Shown here in pieces: positions 8,662 to 17,571 of a DNA stretch of 64,000 nt. The first letter of the stretch is position 1; each line of letters starts with the position of its first letter. The position numbers and the translations under genes were made by a program. The stretch is from Jeongeupia wiesaeckerbachi (GTDB taxonomy: Bacteria > Pseudomonadota > Gammaproteobacteria > Burkholderiales > Chitinibacteraceae), in contig NZ_CP136946.1 of NCBI RefSeq assembly GCF_050916355.1, forward strand, positions 558,001 to 622,000, read 5' to 3'. The notes beneath the pieces are model-generated. The model did not search any database. It was not told the DNA's origin and was given only the letters and a program-made list of their open reading frames with translations.

Positions 8662-9117
8662 TCAGGCCACCCCGCCCTGTTCGCCACCCTGCTCGCGAAC
8701 TTGCTCGCCACCCTGTTCGAAAAAGGCCTGCAGGATCTGCATTGCCGCGACCTGATCAAGCACCGGCTTCTGCCGGCGGCCACGCAGGCCGGTATCGTCG
8801 AGCGCCATCGACGCCGATTTCGACGTATAACGCTCGTCGACCAGCGTCACCGACACGCCGAAGCGGCCGGTCAGCCGGTTGGCGAACTTGCGGGCCAGCC
8901 GGCTCGCGAGTTGCTCCTCGCCGTCCAGCCCGAGCGGCAAGCCGACGACGCACAGCGTGGGTTGCCATTCCTTGATCAGCGCTTCGATCCGCACAAAACG
9001 CTTGTCGGTCTCGACGGTGGCAATGGTTTCCAGCGGATGGGCAATACCGAGTTCGGTGCTGCCCATGGCAACGCCGATGCGCGCCTCGCCGAAATCGAAA
9101 GCCAGAATCGTGCTCAT
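8662..9117 (-). CDS. ruvX: Putative pre-16S rRNA nuclease YqgF/RuvX
   Basis: RNase H-like fold enzyme implicated in 16S rRNA 5'-end maturation. The 151 residues open with MSTILAFDFGEARIGVA, carrying the first catalytic aspartate, followed by VVGLPLGLDG, LVDERYTS and LDQVAAMQIL, which are family motifs. I chose the ATG at 9117; another ATG three codons upstream (9126) is possible. The C-terminal tail after FFEQ is a Gly/Glu/Gln-rich repeat (EQGGEQVREQGGEQGGVA) that other family members do not usually have. It follows yqgE on the same strand after about 160 bases. Confidence 0.92.
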   Translation of the reverse strand: MSTILAFDFGEARIGVAMGSTELGIAHPLETIATVETDKRFVRIEALIKEWQPTLCVVGLPLGLDGEEQLASRLARKFANRLTGRFGVSVTLVDERYTSKSASMALDDTGLRGRRQKPVLDQVAAMQILQAFFEQGGEQVREQGGEQGGVA

Positions 9118-9274
9118 TGGGTACATCCGACAAAATTTCGCCGAGCCGGCGTAGCGAGCGAGCGAAGCGCAAGGCGCAGCAGCACAGCAACCGGAATGGG
9201 CGTATTGCCCGTGAGGATTGCGAGCAGCGCACAACGCAGCGATTCGGTTGCGCAGTAGCCGGACCGGTGGAATT

Positions 9275-9832
9275 TCATGCGTGCCCGGCTTCGTCCGACA
9301 GCATTGCCACATCGATGCCCAGCAGTTTCAGCGCGGCGTCATAGCGTTCTTCGGCCGGCAGGGCGAAGATGATTTCCGGATCGGCTTCGACCGAAATCCA
9401 GCTGTTCTGGGCCAGTTCGGCCTCGAGCTGACCCGCTTCCCAGCCGGCGTAGCCGAGCGTGACGAACATCTTCTCCGGGCCACCGCCTTCGCCAACGGCG
9501 AGCAGGATGTCCTTCGACGTCGTCAGGCCCATCTCGTCCGACACCGACAAGGTCGACTGCCATTCGCCCAGCGGGGTGTGCAGCACGAAGCCGCGGTCGG
9601 TTTGCACCGGGCCGCCGAAACACACCGGCAGCTCGGCGACATCCGGGCGGTGCAGTTCGACGTCGATCTGTTCGAACAGCGTCGTCAGCGTCATGCCGAC
9701 CGGCCGGTTGACGATCACGCCCATCGCGCCCTTGTCGTTGTGATCGCAGACAAAGGTCAGCGTCTTGGCAAAAATCGGGTCTGCCAGTGAAGGCATCGCG
9801 ATCAGGAAGTGGCGGGAAAGGTCGAGGTCCAT
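9275..9832 (-). CDS. YqgE/AlgH family protein (DUF179)
   Basis: Conserved cytoplasmic protein of unknown biochemical role; the family includes AlgH, linked to alginate regulation in Pseudomonas. The 185 residues begin MDLDLSRHFLIAMPSLADP and contain VCDHNDKGAMGVIVNRP, FGGPVQTDRGFVLH and TLGYAGWEAGQLE, all typical of the family. I place the start at 9832 rather than the longer frame at 9889, because the family begins near SRHFLIAMP. It sits in the conserved yqgE-ruvX-pyrB order. The divergent photolyase gene starts about 100 bases away. Confidence 0.94.
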   Translation of the reverse strand: MDLDLSRHFLIAMPSLADPIFAKTLTFVCDHNDKGAMGVIVNRPVGMTLTTLFEQIDVELHRPDVAELPVCFGGPVQTDRGFVLHTPLGEWQSTLSVSDEMGLTTSKDILLAVGEGGGPEKMFVTLGYAGWEAGQLEAELAQNSWISVEADPEIIFALPAEERYDAALKLLGIDVAMLSDEAGHA

Positions 9833-9930
9833 GGGGCAATTATCGCACAAGCGGGCGACCGCACGCAGGCCGTCCCTGCGTCGTGGCAAACGCTAGACTG
9901 GACAGGTCCGGGACTTTCGAATCGACCTTC

Positions 9931-11334
9931 ATGTCTACCGCCCTCGTCTGGCTGCGCCGCGACCTGCGGCTTTTCGATCACGCAGCGCTGTTTCATGCGC
10001 TCAAACATCATGACCGCGTGATCCCGGCTTTCATTTTTGACCGGGACATCCTTGATCCGCTGCCTCGTGCCGACCGGCGGGTCGGCTTCATTCATGCGGC
10101 GCTGGCCGAACTCAAGGCCGAGCTGGTCGCGCGCGGTAGCGAACTCGTGGTTCGCCATGGCCGGCCGGCGGCGTGCATGCCGGCACTGGCACACGAATTC
10201 GGCGCCACGGCCGTCTATGCCAATCGCGACTACGAACCGGCGGCGATCGCCCGCGACGCCGGCATCGCGACGGATCTGGCCGCGGCGGGCGTCGGTTTCG
10301 AAACCTTCAAGGATCAGGTGATTTTCGAGCAGGACGAGATCCGGACGCAAGCCGGCGGCATGTACAGCGTATTCACGCCGTACAAGCGCGCCTGGCTCGC
10401 CAAACTCGACGAGTTCTACGTCCGCGCCTACCCGGTGCGGCCCTACGCGCACCGGCTGGCGTCGCTGCCGCCGCAACCGTGGCCATCGCTGGCGGACCTC
10501 GGCTTCGAGCAGGGCGATGCGCCGGTGTTGCCGGTCGGCTGCAGCGGCGGTGAAACGCTATTCAACGATTTTTGCACCCGCCTCGACCGCTATCACGAGA
10601 CGCGCGACTATCCGGGTATCAAGGGGCCGTCCTACCTGTCGGTCCACCTGCGTTTCGGCACCGTGTCGATCCGCGAACTGGCCGGCCACGCCTGGCGCCA
10701 GGGCGGCGCCGGTGCCGAGACCTGGCTGTCCGAGCTGTGCTGGCGCGATTTCTATCAGCAGATCCTCTGGCACCGGCCCGACGTGGTCGAGCACGCCTTC
10801 CGCCCCGAGTACGATGCCTTGCCGTTTCCGAACGACAAGGCGCTGTTCGCCGCCTGGTGCGAGGGCCGCACCGGCTATCCGCTGGTCGACGCGGCGATGC
10901 GCCAGCTGAACCGCACCGGCTATATGCACAACCGGCTGCGGATGATCGTCGCCAGCTTTCTGGTCAAGGACCTGCTGGTCGACTGGCGCTGGGGCGAGCG
11001 CTATTTCGCCGAAAAGCTGCTCGATTTCGACCTCGCCGCCAATAACGGCGGCTGGCAGTGGGCGGCCAGCACCGGCTGCGACGCCCAGCCCTGGTTCCGC
11101 ATCTTCAATCCGGTCACGCAGTCGGAAAAATTCGACCCGGACGGCCGTTTCATCCGCCGCTACTGCCCGGAGCTGGCGGCGCTGGGGCCCGATGCGATTC
11201 ATGCACCGTGGCTGGCGCACCCGCTCGGGCTGCGGGAGGCCGCGGTGCGCATCGGCGTCGACTACCCGGCGCCGGTGATCGACCATGCAAAACAGCGCGA
11301 GCTGGCGCTCGCGCTGTTCAAGGCCGGCCGCTAG
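9931..11334 (+). CDS. phr: Deoxyribodipyrimidine photo-lyase (class I CPD photolyase)
   Basis: Light-driven flavoenzyme that splits UV-induced cyclobutane pyrimidine dimers. The 467 residues start MSTALVWLRRDLRLFDHAAL (N-terminal antenna domain). The FAD-binding C-terminal half contains WLSELCWRDFY, RTGYPLVDAAMRQL, MHNRLRMIVASF and NNGGWQWAASTGCD, the photolyase signatures including the tryptophan electron-transfer region. The start at 9931 is the ATG that aligns with the family N-terminus; the open frame extends upstream without homology. It converges on the aldolase gene with only 20 bases between the stops. Confidence 0.97.
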   Translation: MSTALVWLRRDLRLFDHAALFHALKHHDRVIPAFIFDRDILDPLPRADRRVGFIHAALAELKAELVARGSELVVRHGRPAACMPALAHEFGATAVYANRDYEPAAIARDAGIATDLAAAGVGFETFKDQVIFEQDEIRTQAGGMYSVFTPYKRAWLAKLDEFYVRAYPVRPYAHRLASLPPQPWPSLADLGFEQGDAPVLPVGCSGGETLFNDFCTRLDRYHETRDYPGIKGPSYLSVHLRFGTVSIRELAGHAWRQGGAGAETWLSELCWRDFYQQILWHRPDVVEHAFRPEYDALPFPNDKALFAAWCEGRTGYPLVDAAMRQLNRTGYMHNRLRMIVASFLVKDLLVDWRWGERYFAEKLLDFDLAANNGGWQWAASTGCDAQPWFRIFNPVTQSEKFDPDGRFIRRYCPELAALGPDAIHAPWLAHPLGLREAAVRIGVDYPAPVIDHAKQRELALALFKAGR

Positions 11335-11354
11335 GCCGGCGCAGCAGTCCGCGA

Positions 11355-12386
11355 TCAGGCGGCGAGCTGGATCACATTGTGCTTTTGCAGGAAGCGCGAT
11401 GCCTGGCCAGCGGCACCGAACGCGACATAGCGGTCTTCGCAGACCTTGCGCATCGCGGCGATGGCCGGCTTCAGGTAGGCGCGCGGATCAAAATCGGCCG
11501 GATTGGTCGCAAAATGCTTGCGGATCGCGCCGGTCATCGCCAGTCGCAGGTCGGTGTCGATGTTGATCTTGCGTACGCCGAAGTAGATCGCCTTCTGGAT
11601 TTCCTCGACCGGCACGCCCCAGGTCGGCTTGAGTTCGCCGCCGTACTCGCGCAGTTCGGCCAGCAACTCCTGCGGCACGCTCGAGCTGCCGTGCATCACC
11701 AGATGGGTGTTCGGGATCGCGATGTGGATCGCGCGGACCCGGTCGATCGCCAGCACTTCGCCGGTCGGCGGCTGCGAGAACTTGTATGCACCGTGGCTGG
11801 TGCCGATGGCGATCGCCAACGCATCGACGTCGGTAACGGCGACGAAATCGCGCGCCTGCGCCGGATCGGTCAGCAGCTCGTCGTGCGACAGCTTGCGGTC
11901 GGCGCCGACGCCGTCCTCGGCCTCGCCCATGCCGGTGTCGAGCCGGCCCAGACAGCCGAGTTCGCCCTCGACCGACACGCCGCAGGCATGCGCCATTTCG
12001 ACGACCTGACGGGTGACGCCGACGTTGTAGTCGTAGTCGGCCGGGGTTTTGCCGTCGCTCATCAGCGAGCCGTCCATCATCACGCTCGAAAAACCGAGCT
12101 TGATCGCGGTCATGCACACGGCCGGGCTGACGCCGTGATCCTGGTGCATCACGATCGGCAGGTTCGGATAGCTGGCGACGGCGCCTTCAATCAGCTGCTT
12201 CAGGAAGGTCTCGCCGGCATACTTGCGGGCACCTGCGCTGGCCTGCAGGATCACCGGGCTGTCGGTCGCCGCAGCGGCCTGCAGGATCGCCTGCACCTGT
12301 TCGAGGTTGTTGACGTTGAACGCCGGCACGCCGTAACCGTTTTCGGCGGCGTGATCGAGCAGGGGGCGTAATGCGACGAGGGGCAT
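11355..12386 (-). CDS. fba: Fructose-bisphosphate aldolase, class II
   Basis: Zinc-dependent aldolase interconverting fructose 1,6-bisphosphate and the two triose phosphates. The 343 residues begin MPLVALRPLLDHAAENGYGVPAF. VMHQDHG is the zinc-binding motif, SVMMDGS and YGVRKINIDTDLR are the phosphate and substrate signatures. The length and motifs fit the Calvin-cycle-type subgroup that many betaproteobacteria use for glycolysis and gluconeogenesis. A GGAGAG ribosome-binding site precedes the ATG at 12386. Phosphoglycerate kinase lies nearby on the same strand, but two unrelated genes and terminators separate them. Confidence 0.96.
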   Translation of the reverse strand: MPLVALRPLLDHAAENGYGVPAFNVNNLEQVQAILQAAAATDSPVILQASAGARKYAGETFLKQLIEGAVASYPNLPIVMHQDHGVSPAVCMTAIKLGFSSVMMDGSLMSDGKTPADYDYNVGVTRQVVEMAHACGVSVEGELGCLGRLDTGMGEAEDGVGADRKLSHDELLTDPAQARDFVAVTDVDALAIAIGTSHGAYKFSQPPTGEVLAIDRVRAIHIAIPNTHLVMHGSSSVPQELLAELREYGGELKPTWGVPVEEIQKAIYFGVRKINIDTDLRLAMTGAIRKHFATNPADFDPRAYLKPAIAAMRKVCEDRYVAFGAAGQASRFLQKHNVIQLAA

Positions 12387-12510
12387 GGGGTCTCTCCGGT
12401 GGCGGCAGCAAAGGCCGTGTTGCATTGCATCACGTCCACTCTAGCCCGCCGTCATGCCGGACCCAATCGGGAGATTCGGCATTCGGGATACGCCCATTCG
12501 GGAAAGCACT

Positions 12511-12538
12511 AAAACCAGTCGCGGCCTTCTCGACTGGT
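12511..12538 (-). terminator. Probable terminator of the Sel1-repeat gene
   Basis: An 8-bp stem (12514-12521 with 12531-12538, ACCAGTCG/CGACTGGT) with a 9-base loop. On the minus strand it is followed by a TTTTAG tract. It lies about 70 bases past the stop of the upstream gene on that strand. The rest of the 12387-12607 gap shows no coding potential. Confidence 0.55.
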
Positions 12539-12607
12539 CTGTGCGCACAAAATCCCTTATCGATCAGCAACTTGCAAAAACAGACCGCAATCGAAGCAGA
12601 CCAGTGA

Positions 12608-13492
12608 CTACGGTTTTGCGGCCGGTAAAACCTCGTAACGTGCACCGCCCATGCCGTCGGCGGTAAACGCAACCTCGACCGGGAAGGTCTTGCCGCACGC
12701 GGAGAACAGCCATTTTTCCTGCCAATGGCCGGCGATCAGCTTGTAGCGCACCGGCGGCTTGAACTCGAGCGTCAGGTACTGCGCGTCGGCGAGCGGCGCG
12801 GCGATGCGCACGTCCTTGAGCGCCAGATTCTCGTCGATGCACTGAGCCTTGCGCGCCGCCGCCTCGAGCTGCTGCCCCAGTGCCGCGTCGTTGATCACGT
12901 CACGGCGCAGCTTCAGCGAGGTCAGCGAATCATTGGCTTTCAGCGGGACAACCCAGTCCTTCTTGCCGGCTTTTTCAAACCACATCGCCACCTCGTCGTG
13001 CGGCACGCCGCTGACGCTGCCGGCCAGCTCCTGGGCGATCGCCTGCACCGCCTCGGCCTGACCGGCTTCGGCGGCCCGCCACAGCCATTCGGCCGCGCGA
13101 CGGTCGTCGCTGCGCGCCGACAGCGGCCGTGCCGCCAGCGCCTTGTAGCGGTCGGCATCGAGCTTGCCGTCGGGCTTGATCAGGCCGTCGGTGACCCGGC
13201 TGGCCAGACTGGCCGACAACAGCAGCTGCGCGTCGACATTGTCCTTTTCCGCCAGCGGCGTCAGCACCCGGATCGCCGCGCCGACGTCGGCCTCGGTGCC
13301 CAGGCCGCGCTGATACAGCTGGGCCAGCTGGATGCGCGTCCAGTCCGTGGCGCTGCCGTCCTTGACGTCGGCACTGGCCGACGCAAACGCCAGCGCGTAG
13401 TCATGCTTGGCCAGCGCCGACTCGACGACGCTCTCGGCGGCCTGCGCGCCGACACTCGCGCAGCACAGTGCCGCGATGATCCATTTGTTCAT
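12608..13492 (-). CDS. Secreted Sel1-like repeat protein, function unknown
   Basis: A 294-residue protein with a clear signal peptide (MNKWIIAALCCASVGAQAAE, cleavage after AQA) and so probably periplasmic. Residues about 40-175 form TPR/Sel1-type helical repeats, seen as IQLAQLYQRGLGTEADVGAA and WLWRAAEAGQAEAVQAIAQE. These typically mediate protein contacts. The last ~90 residues form a beta-rich region with two cysteines and no motif I recognise. I start at 13492 because the signal peptide begins there; the longer frame upstream is noise. It is followed by its own terminator-like hairpin. A role with the neighbouring chitin-binding protein is possible but unsupported. Confidence 0.8.
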   Translation of the reverse strand: MNKWIIAALCCASVGAQAAESVVESALAKHDYALAFASASADVKDGSATDWTRIQLAQLYQRGLGTEADVGAAIRVLTPLAEKDNVDAQLLLSASLASRVTDGLIKPDGKLDADRYKALAARPLSARSDDRRAAEWLWRAAEAGQAEAVQAIAQELAGSVSGVPHDEVAMWFEKAGKKDWVVPLKANDSLTSLKLRRDVINDAALGQQLEAAARKAQCIDENLALKDVRIAAPLADAQYLTLEFKPPVRYKLIAGHWQEKWLFSACGKTFPVEVAFTADGMGGARYEVLPAAKP

Positions 13493-13538
13493 GCCACATC
13501 CTTGCTCGGCGGCCCCGGCAGCGGGGCCAGCTCTAGAT

Positions 13539-13567
13539 AAAAAAACGCCGGTCCATCGACCGGCGTT
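13539..13567 (-). terminator. Intrinsic terminator of the chitin-binding protein gene
   Basis: Perfect 10-bp stem (13544-13553 with 13558-13567), 4-base loop, followed on the minus strand by seven T. It lies 20 bases past the stop of the gene at 13587. Confidence 0.9.
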
Positions 13568-13586
13568 GATCATAACCGAGGCAGCG

Positions 13587-14876
13587 CTACTGCGTGACCA
13601 GCGGCAGAGAGACGCGTATCGGCGCCGGATAAACGCGACCATCGGCGTAGGTGATCTTCACGTCGATGCTGTTGTTGCCGTCGGGCAGCGCCGGCAGGAC
13701 GACCGCACCGTTGCGCTGGCCATCGTAGTCATGCACCACGCGCTGGATCCGGTGCACCATCACGCAACGACCGTCCGGGTTGCTCCAGTCGCACGGATCC
13801 ATCGCCGCTGAAACGTCGAACACGTCACCGTCGAAATACAGCTGGCCGTTGATCGTTACCGTCACGCGCTTCATCCAGGAGTCCGGATGATCGACGCGCT
13901 GCTGCAGATAGACCGCCGAAGGCCGCTTCTGGTCGTCAAACAACAGGTCGATGATGGGCTGCTGGCCTGGCAGGGCCATGAAATCGCCCTGTGCCTTCAA
14001 CTGCTCGTCGATGCCACCGACAATGTCGACCTCAACCGGCTCGCTCAGCCGGCAATCGCCGGTATTGAGTGGCGTACGGCTGCACAACTCGACCCGGAAG
14101 CGGTGCTTGCCGGTCCACAGGCCGCGGTAGATATTGCTGTGCCGATAGAGTGGCGGCTGGTGAACAGCCAACCATTCGGGGTCTCCCCCGGAGACCGTGT
14201 ATGCGTCGTCGTAGACGTGCCAGTACCACGCGTTCTGCCAGTTGGTCGACTGCCAGTTGAAGCTGACGCTGTCGCCGTTGACAACTGGCGCCTCGAGCAC
14301 GGCCAGATTGGTCGGCTCCGGCACAGGGCTCGGCGTTGGTGCAGGGGTCGGCGAATGGCAATCGCCGGGCGTGGGCGTATATGGCGTGGGGGTCGGCACC
14401 GGGGTCGGTGCCGGAATCGGCGTCACCGAGCCGATTTTCTCCCACGCACCCCATTCGCTACTGCCCGGCACCTCGTTCTGGGTCCACCATTTGGCACGGT
14501 AGCGGTAGCCGAGGTACACGACCTCGTCGCCCTGCTGGTAGACGCCGTTCGCCGACCATCCAAGGCCGCGGTTCTCCAGCCGCCACGCACCGCTACTGCC
14601 GTCGGGTGCGTCGTTCTGGTTCCACCAGTTGGCGACATAGACCTTCCACTGGTAACTGACCCGCTCGCCGGCCTGATACGACACGTCCGGATACCAGTTG
14701 GCCTGGACAGGAACCACGGAAGGCGCCGGCGTCGGGGCAGGCGTGGCCCCGGGATACTGGGGATAGGTAACCGGTGTCGGCGATGGTGTGGGCGGTGGCG
14801 GGGCGCATGCCAGCGCCTGGGTGGCGCTCAGTGTCAGCAACAGTAGTGCCGGCGAAATCAGGGTATTCGGCTTCAT
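13587..14876 (-). CDS. Secreted protein with two CBM5/12 chitin-binding modules and an unassigned C-terminal half
   Basis: Exported 429-residue protein: a signal peptide (residues 1-23, ending QALA before Cys24) and Pro/Thr-rich linkers at about 25-57 and 152-188. Two carbohydrate-binding modules of the CBM5/12 type lie at about 60-103 and 107-149. Both show the family pattern W-x-x-x-x-x-Y-x-x-G-x-x-V-x-Y and the aromatic pair VANWWNQN / RAKWWTQN that stacks on chitin. The C-terminal ~240 residues are beta-rich with paired cysteines and contain no glycosidase motif that I recognise. It may be a chitin-binding accessory or adhesin rather than an enzyme. Cys24 directly after the cleavage region leaves a lipoprotein possible. 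Confidence 0.82.
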   Translation of the reverse strand: MKPNTLISPALLLLTLSATQALACAPPPPTPSPTPVTYPQYPGATPAPTPAPSVVPVQANWYPDVSYQAGERVSYQWKVYVANWWNQNDAPDGSSGAWRLENRGLGWSANGVYQQGDEVVYLGYRYRAKWWTQNEVPGSSEWGAWEKIGSVTPIPAPTPVPTPTPYTPTPGDCHSPTPAPTPSPVPEPTNLAVLEAPVVNGDSVSFNWQSTNWQNAWYWHVYDDAYTVSGGDPEWLAVHQPPLYRHSNIYRGLWTGKHRFRVELCSRTPLNTGDCRLSEPVEVDIVGGIDEQLKAQGDFMALPGQQPIIDLLFDDQKRPSAVYLQQRVDHPDSWMKRVTVTINGQLYFDGDVFDVSAAMDPCDWSNPDGRCVMVHRIQRVVHDYDGQRNGAVVLPALPDGNNSIDVKITYADGRVYPAPIRVSLPLVTQ

Positions 14877-14895
14877 CTTGTCTCCTTGTCGTTAT

Positions 14896-14916
14896 GCGGC
14901 CGTCATCGACGGCCGC
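14896..14916. repeat. Perfect 9-bp inverted repeat in the leader of the chitin-binding gene
   Basis: GCGGCCGTC and GACGGCCGC separated by ATC, 20 bases upstream of the start codon at 14876. It has no T tract on either side, so it is not a classic terminator. It would fold in the 5' untranslated RNA just ahead of the ribosome-binding site. It could be an mRNA-stabilising or translation-tuning hairpin. Confidence 0.5.
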
Positions 14917-14948
14917 CACCAATCTGGGTTGGCGATTACGCAAGGCGC

Positions 14949-14975
14949 AAAAAAAAACCGGCGCGCGGCCGGCTT
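14949..14975 (-). terminator. Intrinsic terminator of pgk
   Basis: A short GC stem (CCGGC at 14958-14962 with GCCGG at 14968-14972) with a 5-base loop, followed on the minus strand by nine T. It lies 18 bases past the pgk stop codon. Confidence 0.8.
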
Positions 14976-14992
14976 TTGCTGAGGGACGGCGA

Positions 14993-16162
14993 TCAGCCGC
15001 GCTGCGCGAGAATCTCGACCGCTGGCAAGGCCTTGCCTTCGAGAAACTCAAGGAATGCGCCACCGCCGGTCGACAGGTAGCTGACCTGATCGGTGATGCC
15101 GTATTTGGCCACCGCCGCCAGCGTGTCGCCGCCACCGGCGATCGAAAACGCCGGGCTTGCGGCGATCGCCCTGGCGATGGTCTCGGTGCCGTGGCCGAAC
15201 TGATCGAATTCGAACACGCCCACCGGGCCGTTCCAGACGATGGTGCCGGCGTCGGCCAGCAGACCGGCGATCCGCGCCGCCGACTCAGGGCCGATGTCGA
15301 GAATCATGTCGTGCTCGCCGACCTTGGATACCGGCTTGACGACCGCCGCCTCGGCCGGGTCGTGGCGCTGGCCGACGACCACGTCGGTCGGCAACGGCAC
15401 GTCGCCACCCCGGGTGTGGAGCTTGGCGATCACCCGGCGGGCCTGATCGACCAGCCCGGTTTCGACCAGCGACTTGCCGACCGGCAGCCCCGCCGCCAGC
15501 AGGAAGGTATTGGCGATGCCGCCGCCAACGATCAGCCGGTCGACCTTGTCGGCAAGCGATTCGAGCAAGGTCAGCTTGGTCGATACTTTTGCCCCGCCAA
15601 CGATGACCACCAGCGGCCGCGCCGGCGCCTGCAAGGCCCGGCCGAGCGCATCCAGCTCGCTCGACAGCAGCAAGCCGGCCACGGCCTGCGGCGCGAATTT
15701 CGCGACCGCGTGCGTCGATGCCTCGGCGCGATGCGCCATGCCGAAGGCATCGTTGACGAAGACATCGCACAGCGCCGCGTACTGCCGGCCCAGCGCCTCG
15801 CTGTTCGCCGCCTCCCCGGGCGTGGTGCGGACGTTCTCGAGCAGCACCAGTTCGCCCGGCCGGATCTGGTAGCCCTGCCAGTCGGCGATCAGCGGCACGG
15901 TGCGGCCGAGCAGCTCGCCGATGCGCCGGGCAACCGGCGCCAGCGAGTCGGTCGGCCCGCATACGCCTTCGGCCGGGCGGCCCAGATGGCTCATCGCAAT
16001 CACGCCGGCGCCGGCCCGCAGCGCCGCGTGTATCGTCGGCAGCGACGCACGGATGCGCGTGTCGTCGCCGATGACGCCGTCGTATATCGGCACATTGAGG
16101 TCGGCCCGGATCAGTACCCGGCAACCGTCCAGGGCGAGATCGGTCAGCTTGCGGAGGGCCAT
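14993..16162 (-). CDS. pgk: Phosphoglycerate kinase
   Basis: Glycolytic enzyme transferring the acyl phosphate of 1,3-bisphosphoglycerate to ADP. The 389 residues are of family length and start MALRKLTDLALDGCRVLIRADLNVP, with the substrate-binding RADLNVP and MSHLGRP in the N-terminal domain. VNDAFGMAHRAEAS, VVIVGGAKVSTKL and the nucleotide-binding NGPVGVFEF and GGGDTLAAV follow. The ATG at 16162 matches the family N-terminus, so the 16 extra upstream codons are left out. It is divergent from the MFS gene. Confidence 0.97.
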   Translation of the reverse strand: MALRKLTDLALDGCRVLIRADLNVPIYDGVIGDDTRIRASLPTIHAALRAGAGVIAMSHLGRPAEGVCGPTDSLAPVARRIGELLGRTVPLIADWQGYQIRPGELVLLENVRTTPGEAANSEALGRQYAALCDVFVNDAFGMAHRAEASTHAVAKFAPQAVAGLLLSSELDALGRALQAPARPLVVIVGGAKVSTKLTLLESLADKVDRLIVGGGIANTFLLAAGLPVGKSLVETGLVDQARRVIAKLHTRGGDVPLPTDVVVGQRHDPAEAAVVKPVSKVGEHDMILDIGPESAARIAGLLADAGTIVWNGPVGVFEFDQFGHGTETIARAIAASPAFSIAGGGDTLAAVAKYGITDQVSYLSTGGGAFLEFLEGKALPAVEILAQRG

Positions 16163-16308
16163 GGTTTTTTTCCTTGATCGGGCATTGCAGCGCGAAGCGG
16201 CCGCAGACAATTTGCCGACCTTGTCAGACGGCGCGGACGGGCCGTTGGCGGGCGGTTGGCGGGTTTAGAATCCGGGGGTCAAAAATACTAGCACAGCGTT
16301 TTCCCGCC

Positions 16309-17523
16309 ATGACCGATGTCCCGCCACTCCTGCGCAACCGCAATTTCCTTTTCGTCTGGCTGGCCAGCATCCTCGGCAACCTCGCCCTCGCGGTGGCGAT
16401 GCTCGCCGAGACCTGGTACGTCGTGAAGACGCTCGGCGCCAAGGAAGACCTCGGGCTGGTGATGATCGCCGGTTCGGTGCCGCGCATCGCGCTGATGGCG
16501 ATCGGCGGCGTCGTTGCCGACCGGATGCAGCGCAGCCGGATCATTTCGCTCTCGCTCGGCCTGCGCGTGTTCGCCGTGCTGTCGCTGGTCGGCCTGCTGC
16601 ATCTGGGCATGCTCGACATCTGGGCAATGACCTTGTTCGCCTTCGTCTACGGCGCGCTCGATGCCTTCTTCTGGCCGGCGCGCGATGCGCTGCTGCCGGG
16701 CATCGTCGCCGAACGCGACCTGATGCGGGCCAACTCGATCATGCTGACGACCAACCAGATCGGCCTTGTGTTCGGCCCGGTGCTCGGCGGCGTGCTGCTG
16801 GCGACGCTGAGCTATGAATGGGTGTTCACGCTGACCGCCGCGCTACTCGCCGTCGGCGTCGGCTTCACCGTGCTGGTACGCGAGGCCGCGATGCCGGTTC
16901 ACCATGCGCGTCGCCACCTGCTGACCGAGTTGAAGGAAGGCCTGCACTACGCGCTGCAGACGCCGGCGTTGCGCTCGCTGATGATCATCTACGCCATCGC
17001 CAACCTGCTGTTCATGGGGCCGCTGGGGCTGGGTATTCCGATCATCGTCACCGACCACCTCGACGGTCAGGCCAGCACGTTGTCGTATCTGCAGAGCGCG
17101 ATGGCCGCCGGCATGGTCGTCGGCGGCACGCTGCTGACGCTGTTCCCGCCGACGAAAAAACGGCTGATGATCATCATCGTGGTGATCGTGCTCGAAGGCA
17201 TCGTGCTCGGCGCGCAGGCGTTCACCGGCTGGATTCCGCTGGCGATCCTGCTGCAGTTCCTGCTCGGCATGGGCGTGGTCAGCAACAATGTGCCGATGAT
17301 GTCGGTGCTGCAGCAATACACCGAACGCAGCAAGATCGGCCGGGTGATGAGCCTCAATACCATCGCATCGATGGGGCTGTCGCCGATCTCGTACGCGATG
17401 GTCACCGCGCTGCTGGCGCTGCACGTCGACATCCGCATCATCATGCCGGCCTTCGGGCTGACGATGGCGGTGCTGATGATCGTCATCGCCGCGCGAACGC
17501 CAACGGTGCGCACGCTGGACTGA
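16309..17523 (+). CDS. MFS transporter (MFS_3/enterobactin-exporter-like)
   Basis: A 404-residue inner-membrane protein with about 12 hydrophobic helices. The N-terminal LLRNRNFLFVWLASILGNLALAV and the loop GGVVADRMQRSRII match the MFS_3 group, which includes EntS-type siderophore and drug exporters. DAFFWPARDALLPGIV and ANSIMLTTNQIGLVFGPVLGG are characteristic of that group. The substrate is unknown. The only in-frame start near the first helix is the ATG at 16309. It is divergent from pgk and ends about 50 bases before the next membrane protein gene on the same strand. Confidence 0.88.
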   Translation: MTDVPPLLRNRNFLFVWLASILGNLALAVAMLAETWYVVKTLGAKEDLGLVMIAGSVPRIALMAIGGVVADRMQRSRIISLSLGLRVFAVLSLVGLLHLGMLDIWAMTLFAFVYGALDAFFWPARDALLPGIVAERDLMRANSIMLTTNQIGLVFGPVLGGVLLATLSYEWVFTLTAALLAVGVGFTVLVREAAMPVHHARRHLLTELKEGLHYALQTPALRSLMIIYAIANLLFMGPLGLGIPIIVTDHLDGQASTLSYLQSAMAAGMVVGGTLLTLFPPTKKRLMIIIVVIVLEGIVLGAQAFTGWIPLAILLQFLLGMGVVSNNVPMMSVLQQYTERSKIGRVMSLNTIASMGLSPISYAMVTALLALHVDIRIIMPAFGLTMAVLMIVIAARTPTVRTLD

Positions 17524-17571
17524 CAACACCCTGTCTGCGTGTATGCTGGCGCTTTCAGCCCCGGAGCGCGC

